Assembly: GCA_963732335.1 (NCBI GenBank)
Contig: CAVSZO010000002.1
Span: 62,001-126,000 of the forward strand
DNA from: Desertimonas sp963732335
GTDB taxonomy: Bacteria > Actinomycetota > Acidimicrobiia > Acidimicrobiales > Ilumatobacteraceae
Direction: 5' to 3'
Length of the DNA: 64,000 bases
How positions within the stretch are numbered: the first letter of the stretch is position 1; each line of letters opens with the position of its first letter. Positions 19,170 through 27,139 of the stretch are shown here, piece after piece. Position numbers and translations under genes: made by a program. Under the pieces are notes generated by a model. The model had not been told where the DNA came from, searched no databases, and saw only the letters and a program-made list of their open reading frames with translations.

Positions 19170-19483
19170 GCCCGCCAGTTCGGTTCGCGCTCGAGGCGGC
19201 GGCCGAGCTCGAAGAAGCGGCGCGCTGGTACGAAGCGCGGCGCGGCGAACTTGGGCCCGCGTTCCTAACGGCAGTCGATCGCTCCATCGAGATGATCGTC
19301 AGATGGCCCGATTCCGGTCCGCTCGTCGAGGGACTGCCGGCAGACCTACCCGTGCGCCGTGTCCCAGTGAACCGGTTCCCGTACTACCTGGCGTATCTCG
19401 TCACCGCCGACGCGATCCACGTTCTGGCGGTCGCACACGAGCGCCGTCGACCGCGCTACTGGAGCGGCCGCACCCCACGTTGA
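19166..19483 (+). CDS. ParE/RelE superfamily toxin
   Basis: 105 residues from GTG 19166. It contains FALEAAAELEEAARWYEARR, the amphipathic helical pair of ParE-like toxins, followed by VRRVPVNRFPYYLAYLVT and IHVLAVAHERRRPRYW, the conserved beta-sheet end with basic residues. The family either poisons gyrase (ParE) or cleaves ribosome-bound mRNA (RelE); sequence alone does not decide which. It forms a two-gene operon with the preceding antitoxin. Confidence 0.85.
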   Translation: MSPPVRFALEAAAELEEAARWYEARRGELGPAFLTAVDRSIEMIVRWPDSGPLVEGLPADLPVRRVPVNRFPYYLAYLVTADAIHVLAVAHERRRPRYWSGRTPR

Positions 19484-19674
19484 GTGCTCTGTACCCGCGT
19501 CGAGCGGCTGGAATCGTCCAGCGGGATCTGGAACCATCGGCCGACGCGTCGGCGGACCCGCGGCTGTACCGCCTCGATCGCGGCATCGAGCTGATCTAGA
19601 TCAGGCTCACCGAGCACAAGCAGGTCGATGTCCTCGACCGGTTGATTTCCTCGTGCCCCGGCCGCGACGCCGAA
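19456..19674 (-). pseudogene. Nucleotidyltransferase-domain remnant
   Basis: The reverse frame from about 19674 to the stop at 19456 reads FGVAAGARG, then EDIDLLVLGEPDLDQLDAA. This resembles the G-S/A-x-A-R-G and D-x-D metal motif of MNT-type minimal nucleotidyltransferases found in toxin-antitoxin pairs. No start codon or complete domain is present, and an upstream frameshift is likely. It overlaps the 3' end of the convergent ParE-like gene. Confidence 0.4.
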
Positions 19675-19837
19675 TCAAGCACGAGCGTCGCGGTGCGTCG
19701 ATCGAGGGCGGACGACCAAACGCCCGTCATGTCGCGGTTTGTGTTACTGCCCACGCTTTAACAGGGCATGCAGATGCAGCAACCACTCACCGGCCCCCAC
19801 TCGTCGACACCTGCGCCCCCGGCGATGTCGCGGTTTG

Positions 19838-20392
19838 CGTCGTCAGCCGGCGCTGGCGGGAGCGACGGACCTCTACGAGGAGGCGTGGCGACGCCACGCC
19901 CGCGCCCAACACCACCTCGACCACAGCGGCATCCGCGGCCGACGGGCCGCCCGCCACGACCATTACACCGCTGCCACACAGCTCGAAGCAGCGACCGAAC
20001 ACCTCGAACGCACCCGACGACAGACCGCCGCAGACGTCGCGCCCTACCACCGGGCGCGAACACGCGTCGACGACACTTCCACGGCGCTGCATCGCCACGA
20101 CATGCGCCAGCTGCTCACCCACACCGTCGACCACGTCGCTGCCCTGCGACGACAGGTCGAATCGCTCGACCTGTGGGGTCGCTGGGCTGGCGGCGACACC
20201 GTCAACGTCCAGCGACTCGGTGACATCGTCGAACAACTCACCAACATCAGCCGCCGAAACGAACAGGCTGACCAGTTCGAGACGCTCGGCCAGACGGTAC
20301 GCGACTGGGCCGGCGACGCCGGCATCGACCTGCCCACCGCCACACGGCATAGCCGAACCCTCCAACGAGCCGGCCCCGAACTCGGACTATGA
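19838..20392 (+). pseudogene. Alpha-helical remnant, possibly relaxase C-terminus
   Basis: The readable part (RRQPALAGATDLYEEAWRRHA, LDHSGIRGRRAARHDHYTAA, ALRRQVESLDLWGRWAGGD, NVQRLGDIVEQLTNIS) is strongly helical and rich in Arg, His and Glu. This style is seen at the C-terminal ends of actinobacterial MobF/TraA-type conjugative relaxases and plasmid proteins. No relaxase or helicase motif survives, and the upstream sequence is out of frame. The assignment is by style and location next to toxin-antitoxin genes; confidence is low. Confidence 0.3.
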
Positions 20393-21472
20393 CGACGGCC
20401 GACGGGCCACTCGTCGTGCCGTCGCCCTCGACTGGCAACGGTAGCCGATCCCCGGGATCGCATCGACGCCCGGGTGGATGGCCACCGAACCGGGCCCCAC
20501 AGATCGCCTCAGAGGCACGAACTCGGCCGGGGTGGTATCAGGGTGCGGAGCATCAGCCCGAATTCGGCCCTCCGGCCGAACCAACCGAGCGACGAAGCTT
20601 CGGCGGCGAACCTAAATTCCTCGAGCGACGTTCTGGCGCCTGCACTCAGCAAGCAGCTAAGGCCCGAGCACGACGAGCACCGCGTCGCCTCCGCGCACGG
20701 CGAGGCCGCATCCGCACGCGATAACGATGCCGAGTCGGAACGCTCGCGAAAGCAAGCACGTGAGCCTCTTGGTCCGGGGCGTAGCACGAGCGAGCCGGCG
20801 ATAGCGGACGCGCCGGCCTCGCTGCAGGCCACCGCGTCGCGCGCCGGATCCGATCGATCGGTCGCGGCCACGTGAGATGGCGCACACCCGGCGTGCTTGC
20901 TGTCGCGAGCGGGTACCGGCGGGTCCCCGTCCGACCCGGTCGAGCCGCCACAGGAGGTCGACGTCCTCCGGACGTGCAGCCCTTCGTCGAAGCCGGGAGT
21001 TGGTCGGCTGCATCTATGAACGCAGTCCCATGCTCCTCCGCAACGGCCAGCGCCGTCGCGTCATCACAGAGCGGGTCATCACAGAGCCGGCGTCCCGACG
21101 AGACGCGGCCAGGATTGCGAGACGAACCCGACGTCGAGCTGCTCGTCGAGGCTGCTCACGGCGGTCAACGGCCCGGCGACCGCGTCGAGCGCCCGTCGTG
21201 CGTGCGTCGCCGCCGGAGTAGGCACCGCCGAGCTGCCGCGATACCTGAACGCTCTGGCCACGCTGGCAGCGTCGCAGATGATCTGTGAGAGGACCGATCA
21301 GTGAGCTCCACGGCCCGCTGCAGCTCGTCGACGAGTTCGAGTAAGGCCTCGACGCGCCGACCTGTCTGAAGTGGGAGCTGCAGGAGGGCGGTCCGGGTGT
21401 CCGCCCGCTGAGCTCATAACTCGAGGCGGGGAGCTGATCGCGGCAGCACGCCGACCTATCCGCGCCGACCAC
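20393..21472. other. One-kilobase interval with no recognisable gene
   Basis: Several open frames exist on both strands, but none has a plausible start, domain or conserved-looking segment. They break into short Ser/Arg-rich stretches typical of off-frame GC-rich DNA. It probably holds scrambled remains of the element that ended at the orphan tRNA half. Confidence 0.45.
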
Positions 21473-22636
21473 TCAGGTGGGCAGCCGGGTCAGTGGCGGG
21501 CGGTTTGGTGTCGAGTTCGATGTTGAACGTCGGATCTCGTCGACGGCGTTGATGGTGACGGCCAGGAACGGGACGGCTAGGGCGGTGCCGACGAACCCGA
21601 ACAGCGATCCTGCGGCGGCGATCCCGAGGAGCACGACGAGGGGGTGCAGTCGGAGTACCCGGCCGTAGATCAGTGGTGCCAGGAGGTCACTGTCGAGTTG
21701 CTGGATGATGATGGCGACGGCGGCGACGATGATGGCGCCGGCGGTGCCGTCGGTCGCGAGGGCGACGAGGACGGCGATGCTGCCGGCGGCGACGGCACCG
21801 ACGATGGGAATGAAGGCGGCGATGAAGGTGAGCAGCATCACAGGGGCGACGAGTCCGGCCCCGACCGCGACGAGGGTGATCCCGATTGCGATCGCTTCGA
21901 CGAGGCCCATGAGCGCGGCCCCGCGGAGGAAGCCGCCCAGCACGTCCCAGGACCGCGCGGCGACCCGGTCGGCGAGGTCACGGTGACGCTGGGGGAGGGC
22001 GCCGATGAAGCGTTGCTTCATTCGCCGGCCGTCCTTGACGAAGAAGAAGGTGATGATGATCGTCAGGAGGGCGCCGACGACGACGTCGAAGGCGACGAGC
22101 GCACCGGACAGGAGGGACTCGTCGCCGGACCGAAAGAAGTCCTCGACGGTGTTGCCCGCTTGTTCCCGCAACCGTTCCACGTCGGCTCGCTCGATGTCGA
22201 CCGGGCTGCTGTCGACCAGCCAGTCCTCGACGTCGTCGAAACCCTCGCTGAGGGTTGCACTCAGCTCGTCGAGTTGGGAAACGAAGGTCGCCCCGGCGAA
22301 CGTCAGCGCCGCGAGGAGGAGCAGCAGAAAGGCGAGCAGCGTGGCGATCGCCGCCAGCCCGGGACGCAGCCCCCGGGCGCGGAGCCTCGACGCCACCGGA
22401 GCGAGTGCCCGGGTGAGGAGGAACGCCACGACAACTGGGATCACGACGACGCGAAGTTGATCGGTCAGCCACAGCCCGGCGACCACCAGCGCGGCGATGA
22501 CCAACAGACGCCACACGTACGCGGCGGCGGATTCGACGACGGGATGAACGCGACCTCGCCGGGCTCGGCTGCGGGCGTGCGCGGCGACATCGGACTCGGT
22601 CACGGTCGTCGCCCTACCCATCACCGGGCCAACCAT
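21473..22636 (-). CDS. AI-2E family transporter (PerM-like permease)
   Basis: 387 residues, intact. After a basic N-terminus come AAYVWRLLVIAALVVAGLWL, VVVIPVVVAFLLTRALAPV and LLAFLLLLLAALTFAGA. A soluble helical region follows (VDIERADVERLREQAGN), then the conserved membrane end with FFFVKDGRRM, TFIAAFIPIVGAVAAGS and LIYGRVLRLHPLVVLLG. The family exports diverse solutes despite its name. The first 120 codons are duplicated at 26610-26969. The gene marks the left end of the duplicated segment. Confidence 0.9.
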   Translation of the reverse strand: MVGPVMGRATTVTESDVAAHARSRARRGRVHPVVESAAAYVWRLLVIAALVVAGLWLTDQLRVVVIPVVVAFLLTRALAPVASRLRARGLRPGLAAIATLLAFLLLLLAALTFAGATFVSQLDELSATLSEGFDDVEDWLVDSSPVDIERADVERLREQAGNTVEDFFRSGDESLLSGALVAFDVVVGALLTIIITFFFVKDGRRMKQRFIGALPQRHRDLADRVAARSWDVLGGFLRGAALMGLVEAIAIGITLVAVGAGLVAPVMLLTFIAAFIPIVGAVAAGSIAVLVALATDGTAGAIIVAAVAIIIQQLDSDLLAPLIYGRVLRLHPLVVLLGIAAAGSLFGFVGTALAVPFLAVTINAVDEIRRSTSNSTPNRPPLTRLPT

Positions 22637-22785
22637 CGAGCTTCAACGGGCCGGTGGACCGCGGCTGTCAGTTGGTCTGGTTCGCTCACGCGGTGGGTGG
22701 AGGCTGCGGAGCACGTCGAGCTCATCGGTGTCGTCCAACACTGCGCAACAGCAGCGTTCGCGTCGACGTCGACAGTTCCGCGACA

Positions 22786-22875
22786 CGGGGTGTTGGTCAT
22801 CACGGAGGAGCCCTCCGCGATGAAGGCGAGGACCGCCTGGCGCGCATGCCCTGAGGGTGACGGTTGGCCGGGCAT
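22786..22875 (-). pseudogene. LUD-domain gene relic (copy 1)
   Basis: The reverse strand encodes RQAVLAFIAEGSSVMTNTP. This corresponds to RDAVLALIPEGSSVMTNTS in the intact LUD gene at 50.6 kb. Everything before and after is lost. As at 50.5 kb, the relic is divergent from a LAL gene with the shared intergenic motif between them. Confidence 0.7.
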
Positions 22876-22903
22876 GCTCGCATCCGCCAGTGGCTAGCCG
22901 TCG
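22876..22903 (+). promoter_or_regulatory. LAL-cassette motif E1, short form
   Basis: It contains GCATCCGCCAGTGGCTAG, the core shared by 13 intergenic sites in this window. It is followed after 20 bp by TAGCGT (22924-22929) and then ATG 22942 of LAL-A. Read on the other strand (GGCGGATGC) it points to the LUD relic. Confidence 0.7.
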
Positions 22904-22941
22904 CGGCCGGTCGGTACGCCTTGTAGCGTCGCTGCGGGCTG

Positions 22942-25740
22942 ATGGCCACACATTCCCCGATCCGAGGGCGCGCAGCACAGCTGACGGGCCGGCGCCGCGA
23001 GTGCAACGTCCTCGACGGGCTGATCGCAGCTGTTCGGGCGGGTGAGAGCCGGGCATTGGTGGTGCGGGGGGAACCGGGCGTGGGCAAGACGGCGCTGTTG
23101 GCGTACGTGGTCGAGCAGGCGTCGGGCTGCCGTGTAGTGCGGGCCGCTGGTGTTCAGTCGGAGATGGAGCTGGCGTTCGCCGGGTTGCATCAGTTGGTGG
23201 CGCCGATGCTGGATCGCCTCGAGCGACTCCCGGACCCGCAGCGCGATGCGTTGCAGACGGCGTTCGGGGTCAGTCCAGGGTCGGCGCCGGATCGCTTCTT
23301 TGTCGGCCTGGCGGTGCTGAGCTTGCTCTCCGAGGTGGCCGGGCAGCGGCCGCTGATCTGCCTAGTGGATGACGAGCAGTGGCTCGATCGGGCCTCGGCG
23401 CAGGTCCTCGCCTTCGTGGCGCGCCGTCTGGAGGCGGAATCGGTGGGTGTGGTGTTCGCGGCTCGCGTTGCGAGCGATGAGCTGGCGGGGTTGCCGGAAC
23501 TGGTGGTCGAGGGTTTGCGCGGAGGACGATGCGCGGGCGTTGCTGGATTCGGTGCTGACCGGGCCGTTGGATGCGCGGGTCCGCGACCAGATCGTCGCCG
23601 AGACGGGCGGCAACCCCTTGGCGCTGTTGGAGCTGCCACGGGGGTTGACGCCGGCGGAGCTGGCGGGCGGGTTCGCCCTCCCCGGTGCGATGCCGCTTTC
23701 GGGGCAGATCGAGGAGAGCTTCCGGCGGCGACTCGACGCCCTTCCGGCCAAGACCCGACGCCTGCTGCAGCTCGCCGCAGCAGATCCGGTGGGTGAGCCG
23801 TTGCTGCTTTGGCGAGCAGCCGAGCGGCTCGCGATCGGGACCGAGGACGGCGACGCCCGCGGTCGAGGCCGGACTCATCGAGTTCGGCGCCCGGGTGCTG
23901 TTTCGTCATCCGCTGGTGCGCTCGGCGGCCTACCGGTCGGCATCGCTTCAGGAGCGACAGGACGTGCACGGCGCCCTGGCCGAGGTCACCGATCCGGAGA
24001 TCGATCCCGACCGCCGCGCCTGGCACCGCGCCCAGGCCGCGCCTGGGCCCGATGAGGCGGTGGCCGAGGAGCTCGAGCGCTCGGCCGGCCGCGCGCAGGC
24101 GCGCGGGGGTCTGGCTGCAGCGGCTGCGTTCCTCGAGCGTGCGGCGATGCTGACGCCCGAACCTGCTCGCCGTGTCCAGCGCCTGCTGGCGGCGGCCAAG
24201 GTCAAGCGCGACGCCGGCGCGCTCGACGCGGCGCTCGGGCTGCTGGTGACGGTCGAGGCCGGAGCCACTTGACGAGCGGCAGGCCGCCGAGGTGGAGCGT
24301 CTGCGGGGACAGATCGCCTTTGACCAGCGCCGCGCCGGCGTCGCTGCTCCACTTCTCCTCGGCGCGGCCAGGCGCCTCGAGCCGCTCGACGCGGACTTGG
24401 CGCGCGAGACACACCTGGAGGCGCTCGGGGCGGCGATGTGGGTCGGCGATCTGGAGCAGCCCCGGTGCCGTGCGGGAGGCGGCCGAGGCAGCGCGCGCCG
24501 CGCCCCCGGTCCCGACCCGCCGCGTGCGGTTGACCTCCTGCTCGACGCAATCGCGATCCGGCAGGCCGAGGGATTCGCGGCGGCCGCGCCGTTGCTGACC
24601 CGAGCGCTCGAGCCGATTCTCGCTCTGAACCTCGCCGACCAAGACGCAGTCACTGGCTCTTGCTCGCCGATTCCCGTCAGCGACTTCATCGCCCTCGAGC
24701 TGTGGGACGCCGAGTCCTGGCACGCCCTTGCCGCTCGCCAGGTCCAGTTCGGGCGCGACACGGGCGCGCTCGTGCGCTTGCAATTCGCGCTCAACTTCAT
24801 GGCCTGGACCCACCTTCTCGCCGGCGAGATGACCACCGCCGCGCTCCTGCTCGAAGAACGAGCGCGTGATCGCGGACGCGACCGGGAATCCGCCGGTTGC
24901 CTACATCGAGACTGTTGCTCGCGGCATGGAGGGGCGGGGAGCGACAGGCGTCTGAGCTGATCGAGGCCACCGTGCAGGAGGCGAACCGCAGGCGGTCTGG
25001 GCAGGGTGGTCGACTTCGCGGTCTATGCGAAGCTCGGTGCTCTACAACAGCCTCGGTCGCCACGACGCCGCGCGCGAAGCGGCCCGGCAAGTCACTCGAG
25101 CGTGATCAGGTGGGGTACGGGCCCTTGGTCGTGCCCGAGATGGCCGAGGCTGCGTGCAGGACCGGTGACGTTGCGTTGCTCAGGGCCGCACTCGAGTGGC
25201 TGGGCGAGCGCACGCGTGTGACGCCAACCGCGTGGGCGCTGGGGATCGAAGCCCGCGTCCGCGCCCTGCTGAGCGACGGCGACGCCGCCGACAGCCTCTA
25301 CCGCGAGTCGATCGCGCATCTCGCTCATACCTCGCGTGCGGGTGGAACTTGCCCGCTCCCATCTCCTCTACGGGGAATGGCTGCGCCGCGAAAACCGACG
25401 AACTGACGCCCGCACGCAGCTGCGCACCGCCCACGAGATGCTCGCCGGGATGGGGGCTGAAGCCTTCGCCGACCGTGCCCGCCGCGAGCTGCTCGCGACG
25501 GGCGAGACCGTCCGCAAGCGCACGGTGGAGACGCGCGACGACCTCACCGCCCAGGAAACCCAGATCGCCAGGCTCGCCCGCGACGGGCTCTCGAACCCGG
25601 AGATCGGCGCCCGGCTGTTCATCAGTCCACGAACGGTCCAGTACCACCTGAGCAAGGTCTTCACCAAGCTCGGCATCAGCTCGCGCACCCAACTCGACCG
25701 CGTCCTACCCAGCGAACCGGCCACCGCCCCTCCGCTGTAG
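22942..25740 (+). pseudogene. LAL-A: MalT-like LuxR-family ATPase regulator, many frameshifts
   Basis: The start at ATG 22942 reads MATHSPIRGRAAQLTGRRRE, then Walker A GEPGVGKTALL (about residues 43-53) and Walker B-like LICLVDDEQWLD. The rest of the ATPase/TPR-like part is spread over all frames, with breaks near 23520, 23850, 24270, 24460, 24640, 24860, 24980 and 25340. The C-terminal LuxR helix-turn-helix is intact: QIARLARDGLSNPEIGARLF and TVQYHLSKVFTKLGISSRTQ. LAL proteins are ATP-dependent transcription activators. Compared with LAL-B the differences are mainly one-base indels. As written it is inactive. Confidence 0.8.
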
Positions 25741-25773
25741 CCGCGCCCCTGTCCCGTTCGGCCCGCTGTCGGG

Positions 25774-25815
25774 CGACGACTGGCCACCCCACGCTGTGCA
25801 TTGGCGGATGCGAGC
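25774..25815 (-). promoter_or_regulatory. LAL-cassette motif E11, long form
   Basis: CGACGACTGGCCA and TTGGCGGATGCGAGC are separated by about 14 extra bases compared with the short form. The element lies 34 bp after the LAL-A stop. GACACT follows 16 bp after GAGC. The GGCGGATGC strand points to the YceI relic. Confidence 0.7.
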
Positions 25816-25954
25816 GCAACCCCGCGCGAACGACACTCGCTGGGATGCGCTCGTCGAACGAGCGGTCACCTTCGCGATCGGGGCAGCCGACCCCTCAGAA
25901 CCACCTTGCAATCACGCACGCGTTGTCACGACCGACAAGAGGAGCGATCCCGCT

Positions 25955-26151
25955 TCGTCGTTGAGCTCGAGGTCGCCGCAGCATCGATCACCGGCAACCC
26001 CGAGCGCGACGCCCATCTCCGAAGCGCAGACTTCTTTGATGCGGACAACTACCCGACGATCAGCTTCCGGTCGACCAAGGTCCAAGCCGGTTCCTCAGGC
26101 ACCTGGGCGGTGACCGGCAACCTGACGGTCCGCGACGTCAGGCGACCATGA
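25955..26151 (+). pseudogene. YceI-like protein relic (copy 1)
   Basis: The internal part reads RFVVELEVAAASITGNPERD and DAHLRSADFFDADNYPTISF, then GTWAVTGNLTVRDV. These are hallmark strands of the YceI lipid-binding beta-barrel. The N-terminus is missing and the sequence is cut where the MFS relic begins on the other strand. The copy at 30.1 kb kept the N-terminus but lost part of this middle. Confidence 0.7.
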
Positions 26152-26400
26152 GTCCGGCCAGGAGCACGTGCTTGCGCTCGTAGCGATCGCCGATCGCGCA
26201 GATCGATAGCAACACAGCAGCGAGAGCTACGGTGTACCCGCTGATCACCCACAACAGGATCGCTTCGTGAGGCACCGAGATCGGTAGGCCAGCTCCTGCT
26301 GGGCGACGCTGAGACCAGAGACCGATGCAATCATCGCGACGAGCGCGGTGCACATCACGACGAGGATCTGACGCTGACGGAGTAGGTACCGACGATCAGG
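26138..26400 (-). pseudogene. MFS transporter N-terminal relic (copy 1)
   Basis: The reverse strand encodes LLWVISGYTVALAAVLLSICAI-type helices and GDRYERKHVLLAG (motif A region) of a DHA2/EmrB-like transporter. It then stops at 26138 where YceI sequence is joined. The N-terminal part (TPPAGDLIVG) is in another frame. Only two membrane segments survive of the expected 12-14. Confidence 0.65.
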
Positions 26401-26609
26401 TCACCAGCTGGTGGGGTGGCTAACGCGACCACTGGAAAATCTGCCAAGACAGCACTGTCAGCGAGGGACAGCTCAACAGGAGCCCGCCCGGCGGTACGGG
26501 GACCGCAAAACATCGGGGCGCCGTGACAACGAACGGCGATCGAAAACCTGCGTAAGCACGCCGGGAGCAAACCGTCCGCGGGATTGCGCCAAAAAAACCG
26601 TACCGCGTG

Positions 26610-26969
26610 CGTGCTGAAGGTCGCCCCGGCGAACGCCAGCGCCGCGAGGAGGAGCAGCAGAAAGGCGAGCAGCGTGGCGATCGCCGCCAGCCCGGGACGC
26701 AGCCCCCGGACGCGGAGCCTCGACGCCACCGGAGCGAGTGCCCGGGTGAGGAGGAACGCCACGACAACTGGGATCACGACGACGCGAAGTTGATCGGTCA
26801 GCCACAGCCCGGCGACTACCAGCGCGGCGATGACCAGCAGGCGCCACGCGTACGCGGCGGCGGATTCGACGACGGGATGAACGCGACCTCGCCGGGCTCG
26901 GCTGCAGGCGTGCGCGGCGACATCGGACTCGGTCACGGTCGTCGCCCTACCCATCACCGGGCCAACCAT
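26610..26969 (-). pseudogene. AI-2E family transporter, N-terminal fragment (duplicate)
   Basis: About 120 codons from ATG 26969 duplicate the start of the intact gene at 22636 with few substitutions (for example HACSRARRG for HARSRARRG). Identity ends at LAALAFAGATF near 26610, where unrelated sequence begins. This marks the junction between the two duplication units. It cannot make a functional transporter. Confidence 0.85.
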
Positions 26970-26983
26970 CGAGCTTCAACGCG

Positions 26984-27055
26984 GGGTGTTGGTCATCACG
27001 GAGGAGCCCTCCGCGATGAAGACGAGGACCGCCTTTGCGCGCATGCCCTGAGGAT
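26984..27055 (-). pseudogene. LUD-domain gene relic (copy 2)
   Basis: It encodes KAVLVFIAEGSSVMTNTP, the same remnant as at 22786-22875. About 135 bp that separate the relic from the AI-2E start in unit 1 are missing here. Confidence 0.7.
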
Positions 27056-27073
27056 GACGGCTGGCCGGGCATG

Positions 27074-27101
27074 CTCGCATCCGCCAGTGGCTAGCCGTCG
27101 C
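27074..27101 (+). promoter_or_regulatory. LAL-cassette motif E2, short form
   Basis: The core is identical to E1. TAGCGT occurs at 27121-27126, 19 bp downstream, and the LAL-B ATG at 27140. The spacing of core end to start codon (39 bp) is the same as at LAL-A. Confidence 0.7.
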
Positions 27102-27139
27102 GGCCGGTCGGTATGCCTTGTAGCGTCGCTGCCGGGCTG

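Larger units (their letters stand above)
22280..26500. repeat. Tandem segmental duplication, unit 1
   Basis: From about 22280 (AI-2E codon 120 to its start), through LUD relic, motif, LAL gene, motif, YceI relic and MFS relic, the order and sequence match 26605-30770. Offsets change through the unit (4333 at the AI-2E start, 4198 at the LAL start) because unit 2 lacks about 135 bp between the AI-2E start and the LUD relic. Long stretches within the LAL gene are nearly identical, differing mainly by single-base indels. Boundaries are approximate. Confidence 0.8.
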
